Of a stretch of 64,000 bases of DNA, positions 9,001 through 19,500 are shown piece after piece. This DNA comes from Marilutibacter penaei. Its GTDB lineage: Bacteria > Pseudomonadota > Gammaproteobacteria > Xanthomonadales > Xanthomonadaceae. The DNA lies in NCBI RefSeq assembly GCF_014145395.1, contig NZ_JACHTE010000002.1:62001-126000 (forward strand), written 5' to 3'. Numbering within the stretch: the first letter of the stretch is position 1; each line of letters opens with the position of its first letter. Both the position numbers and the translations under genes were made by a program. Below the pieces are notes generated by a model. The model saw only the letters and a list, made by a program, of their open reading frames with translations, had not been told where the DNA came from and made no database searches.

Positions 9001-12000
9001 GCCAGCTATTTCCAGAAGCACGTCAGCGCGCACCCGGACCGGATCGAACGACTGGGCGCGTTCCAGGTGATGCTGGACAACGAGAAGGACTACATCGCCA
9101 CCCGGGTGGCCCACAAGCTCGACCTGGACGGCCCGGCGATCAGCGTGCATACCGCGTGTTCGACCTCGCTGGTGGCGATCGCGCAGGCGGTGGACAGCCT
9201 GCGGGCAGGACGTTGCGACATGGCGCTGGCCGGCGGGGTGTCGATCACCTGCCCGCCGAACAGCGGCTACCGCTACCAGGAGGGGGCGATGCTGTCCCCG
9301 GACGGCCACACCCGCACGTTCGATGCCGATGCCAAGGGCACCGTGTTCGGCGATGGCGCCGCGGTGGTGCTGTTGCGCCGGCTGGACGAAGCGCTGGCGG
9401 ATGGAGACCCGATCCATGCGGTGATCCGCGGGGTGGCGCTGAACAACGACGGGGCGGACAAGGCCAGCTTCACCGCGCCCAGTGCCGCCGCGCAGGCGGC
9501 GGTGGTCGCGATGGCGCACGAGGATGCCGGGGTCGACCCCCGCAGCATCGGTTACGTGGAAGCCCACGGCACGGCGACCCCGCTGGGCGACCCCATCGAG
9601 GTGGAGGGCCTCACCCGGGCCTTCCGGCGGGGCACGCGCGACACCGGCTTCTGCCGCATCGGTTCGCTGAAGAGCAACATGGGACATCTGCTGATCGCGG
9701 CGGGTGCGGCCGGTGTGATCAAGACCGCCCTGTCGCTGGAGCACGAGTGCATCCCGCCGACCCTCCATTACGTCCAGCCCAATCCCGCGATCGACTTCGC
9801 GTCATCCCCCTTCGTGGTCAACGCGTCGGCGACGCCATGGCCGCGCGAAGGAACACCGCGCCGCGCCGGCGTGAGTTCCTTCGGGGTCGGGGGGACCAAC
9901 GCGCACGTGGTCCTGGAGGAAGCGCCCGGACGCGCTGCCAGCGTTCGGCAGGAAGGCCCGGCCGTGCTGCCGGTCTCCGCGCGCACGCCCGCGGCCCTCG
10001 CCGAAGTGGCGCGCCGCCTCGCCGGCCACCTCGAGCGCCACCCTGACACCGTACTTGAAGACGTGGCGTGGACCTTGTCAAAGGGCCGCAAGGCGTTTGC
10101 CCATCGCGCCAGCGTGGTGGCGGACGACGTGCCGGCGGCCATCGCGGCGCTCGGGGATGCTTCGTTCCTCGGGCGGATCGCGCGGGGACGGCCTGCGCGC
10201 AGCCAACAGGTGGTGCTGATGTTCCCCGGGCAGGGTGCGACGTATCCGCGCATGGGGGCGGGCCTGTATGCCGCCGACCGCACCTGCCGGGACGCGCTGG
10301 ACGCCTGTGCGTCCGCGCTGGGGGATGCGTTCGGCTTCGACCTGCTGGAGCGTCTCCACAGCGAAGACCCCGATGCGTTGATCCCGACCTCCATCATGCA
10401 GCCGGCCACGTTTGCGCTCGAGTACGCGCTGGCGAAGTGGTGGCAGGGCCGCGGACTCGAGCCGGTGGCGATGATCGGCCACAGCGTGGGCGAGTTCGTC
10501 GCGGCAACCCTGGCCGGCGTGTTCTCGCTGGAAGCGGGCATCCGCCTGGTGGCCGAACGTGGCCGCCTGATGCAGGCGCAGCCACCGGGCGGCATGCTGT
10601 CGGTGCGCGCGGACTGGGGCACGCTGGCGTCGCGCTTGCCCGCCGGAGTGTCGATGGCCGCCGAAAACGCCCCCGCGGCCTGCGTGGTGGCCGGTCCGTC
10701 GGATGCGCTGTCGGCGTTCCAGGACGTTCTGGAAGGCGAGGGGGTCGCATGCCGCATGCTGCACACCTCGCATGCCTTCCACTCCGCGATGATGGTCCCC
10801 GCGGTGGAGCCGTTCCGCGCCGCCGTCGAAGCGGCGGGCCCGCGTGCGCCGGAAGCACGGATCGTCTCCACCACGACGGGCGACTGGCTCGATCCCGAAC
10901 GGGCACGCGATCCCGCGTACTGGGCCTCGCACCTCCGGGAGCCGGTGCGGTTCTCGAAGGCGCTCCTCACCGCGCTGGAAATGCCCGGCCTCGCATTGCT
11001 TGAAGCCGGGCCGCGCGGCAACCTCTCCAGCCTGGCGCGCCTGCATCCCCAGGTCGGCAAGGCCCACGTACCGGTGATCGCGAGCCTGGCGGACAGTCCG
11101 GAGCGCGAGACCTCGCTGCTGCACCAGGCATTCGGTGACCTGTGGAGCTGCGGAATCGCGTTGGAACCGTCGACGCTGGACACGCGCACGGCGCGCCGCC
11201 GTGTGTGCCTGCCGACCTACCCCTTCGAACGCCAGCGCTACTGGCTCGATGCACCCCCTGCACAACGGAGCGTGCTGCCCCACCCGGCGGCCGCGATCTC
11301 CCGGGAGAACCCCATGCCGCACCTTGCACCGGCCACCGATGCACCGGCCGCCCCCACGCCCGTCGCCGATCGCATTCCCGGTCTCGTCGCGCGCCTGCGC
11401 GACGTCATCGAAGACGTGTCGGGCATCGACATGGCGGATGCGGAAGCGGATGCGAACTTCATCGAGCTCGGTCTCGACAGCCTGGTGTTGACCCAGGTCG
11501 CACTGCAGGTGCAGAAGTCGTTCGGAACCCGGGTGACGTTCCGCCAGTTGATGAGCGATGCGTCCAGTCTCTCGGCGCTGGCCGGTCATCTGGACGCGCA
11601 ACTGCCGCCCGAGCCGGTGACTGCGCCGGTGGCAGCGCCAGCCGCGCCCGTGGCGCCGGCCGCCATTGCCACGGTGGCAACCGCGCCGGCCCAGGCGTCT
11701 TTGGCGCCCACCGTTCCTGCGTTCCAGGCGGGGGCGGGAGGAGATGCCCTCCAGCAGCTCATCGCCCAGCAGATGCAGTTGATGTCGCAGCAGCTGGCGC
11801 TGCTGGGCGGGCAGGGTTCGATGGGCGCCATGGCGGCCCCGACGATCGCGGTCCCGGCGCCGCCGTCCGGCATGGCTGCGGTGTCGGCCCCGGCGGTGGT
11901 CGCGCCCGCCGCACCGAACGAGGGCGAGGCAGCGGTGGCCATCGGGGCCTCCGACATCGACGACGAGGCCGCCCTTGCCCATACCCGCTACGACCTGAAA

Positions 12001-13533
12001 AAGGCCTTCGGTGCGATCGCACGCATCGACAGCACGGGCCAGCTGGTCCTGGAAGATTCGCAACGAACGAGCCTCTCCCGATTCATCGACCGCTACCAGG
12101 CGAGGACCGCGAAGTCGAAGGCCTACACCCGGAAGCATCGCGCCCACATGGCCGACCCGAGGGTCGTCAACGGGTTCCGCCCGCTGACCAAGGAGATCTG
12201 CTACCAGATCGTCATCGAGCGCTCCCATGGCGCACGCATGTGGGACCTGGACGGCAACGAATACGTCGATGCACTGAACGGCTTCGGCATGAGCCTGTTC
12301 GGATGGCAGCCCGACTTCATCATGGACGCGGTGCGCACACAGCTGGACCGGGGCATCGACATCGGGCCCCAGCATCCGCTGGCAGGCGAGGTGGCCGGCA
12401 TGATCTGCGAGCTGACCGGCCATGACCGCGCGGCCCTGTGCAACACCGGCTCCGAAGCCGTGCTGGGCGCGCTGCGCATCGCCCGCACGGTGACCGGTCG
12501 GGAGACGCTGGTCGTGTTCAACGGTTCCTACCACGGCATCATCGATGAAGTGATCGTGCGCGGGACGCGCAAGCTGAAGTCGGTGCCTGCCGCGCCCGGT
12601 ATCCTGCGCAACACCGCCGAGCACGTGCTGGTGCTCGACTACGGGACGCCCGAGGCCATGCAGGTGATCCGCGAGCGCGCGCACGAGATCGCGGCGGTGC
12701 TGGTCGAGCCGGTCCAGAGCCGCCGCCCCGATTTCCGGCCGGTGGAGTTCCTCAGGGAACTGCGACAGGTGACCGCCGAGGCAGGCGCCGCGCTGATCTT
12801 CGACGAAGTCATCACCGGGTTCCGTGCGCATCCCGGTGGCACCCAGGCCATGTTCGGGGTCAAGGCGGATATCGCGACGTACGGCAAGGTGGTGGGCGGT
12901 GGCCAGCCGATCGGCGCCATCGCCGGGAAGCGCGAGTTCATGGATGCACTCGACGGCGGCGCCTGGGACTTCGGCGACGATTCGGTGCCGACGGTCGGGG
13001 TGACCTACTTCGCCGGCACGTTCGTCCGCCATCCCATGGCGTTGGCGGCCGCGCATGCGGTGCTGGTGGAAATGAAGCGGCAGGGCCCGGCGCTGCAGGA
13101 AGACCTCAACGCACGCATGGACGCGATGGCCGACGAGATCAACCGGTTCTGCCGTGCACGGGGCGCACCGGTCGAGGTCAGGCACTTCGCCTCGGTCTGG
13201 AAGACGTTCTTCCTGGAGGACCATCCGTTGCAGGACCTGCTGTTCGCCATGATGCGGACCCGGGGCGTGCACATCCTCGACAATTTCCCGTGTTTCCTCA
13301 CCACGGCCCACGGTGAGGCGGAGCGGCGCGCGATCGTCGATGCCTTCAAGGCGTCCATCGTGGAACTGCAGGAGGCCGGCTTCCTTCCCGGTACGGTGAC
13401 GTCCGGCGTGCCGGCCATGGATGCGGCGGCGCCGCCCGTCCCGGGTGCCCGCATCGGGCGTGATCCGGAAGGCCGACCTGCCTGGTACCTCGCCGACCCG
13501 GACCGTCCCGACCAGTACGTGAAGGTGGGGTAA
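6064..13533 (+). CDS. Hybrid NRPS-PKS: (half C)-A-PCP-KS-AT-ACP-aminotransferase
   Basis: First assembly-line protein, 2489 residues. In order: a C-terminal half condensation domain without HHxxxDG (1-230); an adenylation domain (240-757; YTSGSTG near 400, LSPNGKLDR at its end); a PCP (Ser804); a ketosynthase (860-1285; Cys1032 in TACSTS, His1168, His1208); a malonyl-type acyltransferase (1383-1665; GHSVGEF with Ser1474, HAFHS); an ACP (Ser1806); an Ala/Gln/Pro-rich linker; and a class III PLP aminotransferase (2030-2425; Lys2275) of the kind seen in mycosubtilin/iturin synthases. There is no ketoreductase. Expected chemistry: an amino acid is loaded, extended with malonate, and the beta-keto group is converted to a beta-amine. 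GTG 6064 is the first start codon after an in-frame stop and has GGAG 8 bases upstream. Active-site residues are intact in every complete domain. Confidence 0.93.
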   Translation: MKALQKQQEHWRAQVAAAPARLDLPLGPGRAGRPLRAVVPLAASHGAALEATARRAGVSIEAAWLALWATFMAGMADADAVQVARIQARTDASMPLQPLVLRFGGGEGEGGEPVGTAARALADADAHAMPQAAFDALFPELPVWQLGFHFGDPDDPDSAAWVARCDLACVVGSGEGTPACELVVSADADDVAMPARWAALFATWLEQALDTPQMAWRALPLMAPEAAQALCRRGHVARDVPDCTVHALFEAQVDRTPDATAVAGDTHALTYRSLDEAANRLARQLRLLGAGPDARVAVFLDRTPDLLVAVLAILKAGAAYVPLDPGYPPERLRLTLGDSAPTAVISGTAMAEGWAGLADAANGVPVLRLDDPAAPWIALPATRIDAGETGVSPAHLAYVLYTSGSTGTPKGVAMPHAPLVNLIQWQTRQPGHEGPLRTLQFAALGFDVAFQEMFATLCTGGELHMIDADSRLSGERLHAFVRARRIERLFLPYFALQMLAEAHANAGEDPQGFALREVVTAGEPLRIEPRIRAFFDALPECRLHNHYGPTESHVVTAFALEGAPADWPLLPSIGRPIDNARVYLLDRRGQPVVDGMVGELYLAGPVLARGYLGRDELSAERFLDDPFDNDPAARMYRTGDLARWRADGALEFLGRRDFQVKIRGFRVELGEVEAQVMACDGVREAGVTVREDVPGLKRLVAYFTPIDPERPVDIDAMRTRLANRLPEHMVPAAYVPLPAMPLSPNGKLDRGKLPSPGQARPDWIGEFHPPVGEVESQLCALFSEALGLEGLGRHDSFFTLGGTSLLALRLLQAIRKAGLGEVAVTALFAAPTPAGVARVLAGDPATPALRTRARRRGDDDVPIAIIAMTGRFPGANDVESFWENLCEGRDSIRFFTPDELDPSIPLSERDDPDYVAARGVIEGHDCFDAAFFGISPREAELMDPQQRLFLELCWECMERGGHAPGRHEASVGVYAGMYNASYFQKHVSAHPDRIERLGAFQVMLDNEKDYIATRVAHKLDLDGPAISVHTACSTSLVAIAQAVDSLRAGRCDMALAGGVSITCPPNSGYRYQEGAMLSPDGHTRTFDADAKGTVFGDGAAVVLLRRLDEALADGDPIHAVIRGVALNNDGADKASFTAPSAAAQAAVVAMAHEDAGVDPRSIGYVEAHGTATPLGDPIEVEGLTRAFRRGTRDTGFCRIGSLKSNMGHLLIAAGAAGVIKTALSLEHECIPPTLHYVQPNPAIDFASSPFVVNASATPWPREGTPRRAGVSSFGVGGTNAHVVLEEAPGRAASVRQEGPAVLPVSARTPAALAEVARRLAGHLERHPDTVLEDVAWTLSKGRKAFAHRASVVADDVPAAIAALGDASFLGRIARGRPARSQQVVLMFPGQGATYPRMGAGLYAADRTCRDALDACASALGDAFGFDLLERLHSEDPDALIPTSIMQPATFALEYALAKWWQGRGLEPVAMIGHSVGEFVAATLAGVFSLEAGIRLVAERGRLMQAQPPGGMLSVRADWGTLASRLPAGVSMAAENAPAACVVAGPSDALSAFQDVLEGEGVACRMLHTSHAFHSAMMVPAVEPFRAAVEAAGPRAPEARIVSTTTGDWLDPERARDPAYWASHLREPVRFSKALLTALEMPGLALLEAGPRGNLSSLARLHPQVGKAHVPVIASLADSPERETSLLHQAFGDLWSCGIALEPSTLDTRTARRRVCLPTYPFERQRYWLDAPPAQRSVLPHPAAAISRENPMPHLAPATDAPAAPTPVADRIPGLVARLRDVIEDVSGIDMADAEADANFIELGLDSLVLTQVALQVQKSFGTRVTFRQLMSDASSLSALAGHLDAQLPPEPVTAPVAAPAAPVAPAAIATVATAPAQASLAPTVPAFQAGAGGDALQQLIAQQMQLMSQQLALLGGQGSMGAMAAPTIAVPAPPSGMAAVSAPAVVAPAAPNEGEAAVAIGASDIDDEAALAHTRYDLKKAFGAIARIDSTGQLVLEDSQRTSLSRFIDRYQARTAKSKAYTRKHRAHMADPRVVNGFRPLTKEICYQIVIERSHGARMWDLDGNEYVDALNGFGMSLFGWQPDFIMDAVRTQLDRGIDIGPQHPLAGEVAGMICELTGHDRAALCNTGSEAVLGALRIARTVTGRETLVVFNGSYHGIIDEVIVRGTRKLKSVPAAPGILRNTAEHVLVLDYGTPEAMQVIRERAHEIAAVLVEPVQSRRPDFRPVEFLRELRQVTAEAGAALIFDEVITGFRAHPGGTQAMFGVKADIATYGKVVGGGQPIGAIAGKREFMDALDGGAWDFGDDSVPTVGVTYFAGTFVRHPMALAAAHAVLVEMKRQGPALQEDLNARMDAMADEINRFCRARGAPVEVRHFASVWKTFFLEDHPLQDLLFAMMRTRGVHILDNFPCFLTTAHGEAERRAIVDAFKASIVELQEAGFLPGTVTSGVPAMDAAAPPVPGARIGRDPEGRPAWYLADPDRPDQYVKVG

Positions 13534-13539
13534 GGGGGC

Positions 13540-16500
13540 ATGGCGACATCCGCGATACGACAGGACGGTGCGCGACGTACGGTTGACTACGATCCCTTCG
13601 CCGGTGGCGTACTGGAACGGGTGGTGCCGACCACCGAGCCGCAACGCGAGATCTGGCTGGCGGACCGTCTGGGGCGCGAGGCTTCGCTGGCCTACAACGA
13701 GTCGGTGTCGCTGCTCCTCGAAGGCCCGCTGGAGCGGGAGGCGCTGTGCCGTGCGGTCCAGCAGTTGCAGGCCCGGCATGACGCCTTGCGGGCGAACTTC
13801 GGTCCCGATGGCGAAACGCTGTGCGTGGGCGAGGCGAACGCCTCGATGCCCGTGCAGGTGCACGACTTTGGGCTGCTGGAGGGCACGCAACGCGACGCGG
13901 CCGTGGAAGCCCGTCTGCGTGCGAGCGTCGAAACGCCCTTCGAGCTCCTCGATGGCACCCTGTTCAGGGCCGAGTTGCTGTGCCTCTCGGAGCGCCGCCA
14001 CCGGCTGCTGCTGAGCGCACACCACATCGTCTGCGACGGCTGGTCGTGGTGGGTCATGGTCCGCGAGCTGGGCGCCCTGTATGCGCGCGAGTGCGGGCTG
14101 GACCCGGGCTGGTTGCCCGAGCCGGATTCGTTCGCCGATCATGCCTGCGCACTGGCGGCCGGGCGGTCGGCCGAACAGGAGGCGGACGAGGCCTACTGGC
14201 GCACGCGCTTCCAGACGCTGCCCGAGCCGCTCGACCTGCCACTCGACCGGCCCAGGCCTGCACGGCGCACCTCGAGCGCGCGCCGGCACGACCACGTGGT
14301 CGACGCCTCCCTCGTCAGTGCCATCCGGCAGTTCGGCGCGCGCCGGGGCTGCAGCCTGTTCGGCACCCTCCTGGCCGGCTTTGCAGGCCTGATGGCCCGA
14401 TTGACCGCCCAGGACGACATCGTGGTCGGCATACCGGCCGCGGGCCAGTCGGTGGAAGGGCAGGACCAGCTCGTGGGCCATTGCGTGCACGTGTTGCCGT
14501 TGCGCTTCCGGGCGGATCCTGATGCCCCGTTCGAGACGGTACTGGCGCATGCGCAGGAGGTCCTGCTGGATGCGCTCGACCACCCCCGGCTGACCTTCGG
14601 CAGCCTCCTCAAGCACCTGAGGGTCGAGCGTGACCCGGCGCGACTGCCGCTGGTCAACGTGATGTTCAACATCGACCAGGCGCTCGACCAGGAAAGCAAC
14701 CGCTTCCCGGGGCTGGACCTCGCGTTCGAGACCAACCCGCGCGCCCACGAAACCTTCGAGCTGTCGGTCAACGCCGTCCAGGTCGACGGTGCGCTGCGCC
14801 TGGAGTGCCAATACAACACCGACCTGTTCGACCACGCCACCATCGAACGCTGGATGCGGGCCTACGAAACCCTGCTGCGGGCCGCCATCGAGCAGCCGAC
14901 CCGGCCCTTCGGCGAGCTGGGCCTCGTGGATGCAGGGGGATGGCAGGCGCTGCAGGCATTGCAGCCCGCGCCGGTGCAGTACGATCCCACGCAGCCGGCG
15001 CACGCGTTCTTCGAAGCATGCTGCGATGCCGCGCCGGACCGCATCGCCGCGTGCCACGGCGATGCACGCCTCACGTATGCGCAGCTGGACGCGCGCGCGA
15101 ACCGCATTGCGCACCTGCTGCGCGAGAACGGCGTGCACGCGGGCAACCTGGTGGGCCTCGGGCTGCAGCGCGGCACCGACATGCTCGCGACAGTCCTGGG
15201 CATCTGGAAGGCAGGCGCCGGCTACGTGCCGCTCGACCCCGCCTTCCCCGTGGATCGCCTGACCTACATGGCGGGCGATGCGGGCCTCGCGGCCCTGGTG
15301 ACGCACGAAGCCTCGGCCGGCCTGTTCGACCTGCGCGGCCGGCCGGTGCTGGTGCTGGACCAGCTGGAGCCTACGCTCCAGGCCATGCCGACCGCGCGGC
15401 CGCGACTCGAGCCCGGCAGCCTGCAACCGGACTCCGTCGCCTACGTCATCTATACCTCCGGTTCGACGGGGCGGCCGAAAGGCGTCCAGGTACCGCACCG
15501 GGCCGTTGCCAACCTGGTCGTCGCCATGCAGCGCGAGCCCGGGCTTGTCGCCGACGACCGCATGCTGGCACTGACCACGCTGTCCTTCGACATCGCAGTC
15601 CTGGAGCTGCTGCTGCCGCTGAGCGTCGGCGCACGCGTCGTCATCGCCGGCCGCGAGGTCGCGGTCGATGGCGCAGCGATCGCGGCGTTGATCGAGTCCG
15701 CCGGCGTGACCTGCATGCAGGGCACGCCCGCTACCTTTCGGCTCCTGCTCGCGGCGGGTTGGGCGGGGCGGCCGGGGCTGAAGGCATTGTGCTGCGGCGA
15801 ACCGCTGCCGGTGGACCTGGCGCGCGACCTGCTGCCCCGGTGCGACTCCCTGTGGAACATGTACGGGCCCACGGAGACCACCGTCTACTCCACCGGGACG
15901 CGCGTCGAGCCCGATGCCGCGGGTCACCTCGATATCCACATCGGCACGCCGATCGCCAACACCCGCGTCTGGATCCTGGATGCACGGGGGCAAGCCTGCC
16001 CGTTGGGCGTGCCTGGCGAAATCTGCATCGCCGGCGAAGGCGTGACCCTGGGATACCTCGGACGCCCCGAGCTGACCGCGGATCGCTTCATCGAAGCCAT
16101 CTCGCTGCCGGTGCGGCCGGATGGACGGCCGGAGCAGGTCTACCGCACCGGTGACCGTGGACGCTGGCGACAGGATGGCCGGATCGAGCACATGGGCCGG
16201 CTGGACCACCAGGTGAAGGTGCGCGGTTACCGCATCGAGCTGGGGGAGATCGAAAGCGTCCTCGCCGCGCACCCCGCGGTGGCGCGCTGCGTGGTGATCG
16301 TGCGCGAGGACCGCAAGGACGATGCGCGGCTGGTGGCCTACGTGGTGCCGCGGGAAGACGCACGGCCGGACGAGGGGGCGTTGCTGGCGCACCTGCGCCA
16401 GGCAGTGCCCGAGTACATGCTGCCGCAGCATTTCGTCATGCTCGATGGCCTGCCCTTGTTGCCGAACGGCAAGCTGGACCGTGGGCAGTTGCCGGCCCCG

Positions 16501-19500
16501 GTGACCGGCGGGCATGCCAAACTGCACGAGGCACGTCCCCCGGCGACCGCCGTCGAAGCGCACCTCGCCGCCACCATGGCGGACGTCCTGGGCGTCGAGG
16601 CCATCGGTGTGGACGATGACTTCTTCGCCAGCGGTGGGCATTCGCTGCTCGCCGCCCAGCTGGTGGCCCGGTTGAATCGCGAACTCGGCGCGAACCTGCA
16701 CTTGAGGACCTTGTTCGACGCGCCGACCGTGGCTCGGCTCGCAATGCATGTCGAATCCACCGGGGATGACGGCCTGGCGGCACGACCGCCCATCCAACGG
16801 CTGCCGGAGGATGCCCGCGTTCCCCTTTCGCCGATGCAGGAGCGGCTCTGGGTACTCGAGCAGATGCAGCCCGGGCGGGTGACCTACAACACGCCGTCGG
16901 CCCACCGGCTGCGCGGGCCACTCGATCACGCCGCCTTCGAGCGCGCGTTCCAGGCCATGGTGTGTCGACAGGCCACGCTCCGCACGGTGGTCGGCGAGGA
17001 CGAGCAGGGCACGTTCCAGCGCGTTCGCGATGACATCGACGCGGCGCTCCCCGTCCAGGACCTGCGCAGCCTCCCCGAGGGCGACCGGGAAACCGAACTG
17101 CGTGCCGCAATGGAACGGATGATCGCCGAGCCCTTCGACCTCGAAGCCGGCCCGCTGTTCCGTGCACGCCTGTTCCGGCTGGACGACGAAGACCACGTGC
17201 TGTTCTTCATGACGCACCACATCATCTGGGATGGCTGGTCTTTCGACGTTTTCTATACCGAGATGGCCACGCTTTACCCCGCGTTCCTGCGCGGCGAACG
17301 CTCGCCCTTGCCCGCACTGGATGTTGATTACAGGGACTTCACCGCGTGGTATCGCGCATGGCTGGATGGCGATGAACTCAAGCGCCAGCTCGACTTCTGG
17401 TCGGACCACCTTGCCGGTCATGCGGCACCCCTTCAGCTGCCGCTGGACACGCCCCGGCCATCCGAGGCCAGCGGCGCGGGCGGTACCGAATGGATGGCCA
17501 TCGGGCGCGACACCACCGACCGCGCACGTGCGCTGGCGACGCGGAACGACGCGACCCTGTTCATGGCCCTGCTGACGGCGTACTACCTGTTGCTGCACCG
17601 CTTGAGCGGCCAGGACGACCTGGTCGTCGGCCTGCCGGTCCGCAATCGCGAAAGCGAGGCGCTGGAGCCCATCATGGGCTTCTTCGTCAATATGCTGCCG
17701 ACCCGCGTGCAGGTCGATCCGGATGCGTCGTTCCTGGACCTGCTGCGCCAGGTGCGGCGTGCGGTACTCGACGCCTTCTCCCATCCCGACGTGCCATTCG
17801 ACCGCTTGGTCCGGGCGCTGGAGGCCCCGCGCGATCCCAGCATCGCCCCCGTGTACCAGGCCAGTTTCTCGTTCCAGGACGTGCGGGCCCGCCGTACCCA
17901 TTGGGGCGACCTGGAGCACGAACACCTGCTGGTGTTCCAGAAAGCCAGCTCCGGCGACCTGGGCTTGTGGTTCCTCGAGCATGGCGAGGGCCTGTCCGGG
18001 GTGATGACCTACAACACGGACGTCCTCGGTGCCGACAGCGCACGGTGCTTCAGCCAGCGCTACTCCCGGTTGCTGGAGGCGGTGCTCGAGCATCCCGACC
18101 GGCCATTGGCTGCGCTCGACATTCGCTGCGACGCCGATATCGACGTGCCGCGACAGGCCAATGCAACGCGCCGGGCCCTGCCGTCCCCGGCCACGCTCGG
18201 GTCCCTGTTGGATTCGTCGCTGGCCGTGCATGGCGCGCGTGTCGCACTCGACCACGCGGGCCAATCCTTGACGCATTCCGCCCTGCACGAACGCAGCCTG
18301 CGCATCGCCGCGTGCATGCGGGAGGAGGGCGTGCGTGCCGGGGACCGGGTCGGCATCTGCATGGCGCGCGGACCGGACATGCTGGCCAGCATGCTGGGGG
18401 CGTTGCGCATCGGCGCCGCATACGTGCCCATGGATCCCGACTACCCGACCGACCGCCTGCAGTTCATGGTGGACGACGCTGGCCTGCGGCTTGTCCTGGG
18501 CCAGCGCGGATCGTGCGACGACCTCAAGCTCGGCGCGGCACGCCGGATCGACGTGGATGCATCGGGGGCACGGCTGGCGGCGATCGCCCCGCTCGCTCCC
18601 GGGACGGACGAGGCCTCACCGGAATCCGTCGCGTACGTCATCTATACGTCCGGTTCGACCGGTAAGCCGAAAGGCGTGCAGGTGCCGCACCGCGCCGTCG
18701 TGAACTTCCTGCTTTCGATGCAGCGGGTACCCGGCCTGGACAGCGATGACGTGCTGGTGGCGGTGACCACCACCTCCTTCGACATCGCCGTGCTTGAGCT
18801 GTTCCTGCCCCTGCTGGCGGGTGCCCGCATCGTGCTGGCCGATCGCGACACGGTGCTGGACGACGTCGAGCTGGGCCAGCTGATCGCGGCCAGTGGCGCG
18901 ACCGTCATGCAGGCCACGCCCTCGACCTGGCGGATGCTGGTCGAAACCGGCTGGCAGGCGCCTGTGGGTTTCCGCGCGTTGTGCGGGGGCGAGCCGCTGG
19001 CGCCGGACCTGGCCGAGTCGCTGGTCGGAATGTGCGCCGAGGTCTGGAACATGTACGGTCCCACCGAAACCACGGTGTGGTCGACGTGTTGCCGGGTGGA
19101 AGCGGATGCACCCATCCATATCGGCAGGCCCATCGACAACACCACCGTGCATGTGCTCGACCCATCGGGCCGGCCCTGCGCCGTGGGGTGTTCCGGCGAG
19201 ATCTGCATCGGTGGCGCAGGCGTCTCCCTGGGCTACCTCGACCGCCCCGCGCTGACAGCGGAACGCTTCGTGCCGGATACGTTCGCGGACGGGGATGGCA
19301 TCCAGGGGCCGGGCCTGCTGTATCGCACGGGCGACCGCGGCCGTTGGCGGCACGACGGCACGCTCGAACACCAGGGGCGTTTCGACCATCAGGTCAAGTT
19401 GCGTGGCCACCGCATCGAACTGGGGGAGATCGAGGCCGCGTTGCAGGCGCACCCTGCGATCGTACGTTCCGTGGTGACGACGCACGAAGCGCGGCCCGGT

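Noticed and set aside
10078-18288. Very long open frame (2736 codons) on the - strand opposite the NRPS genes
   Set aside because: It lies antisense to two clearly coding genes in GC-rich DNA, where the opposite strand is often open. The product is low-complexity His/Arg/Gln-rich and matches no family.
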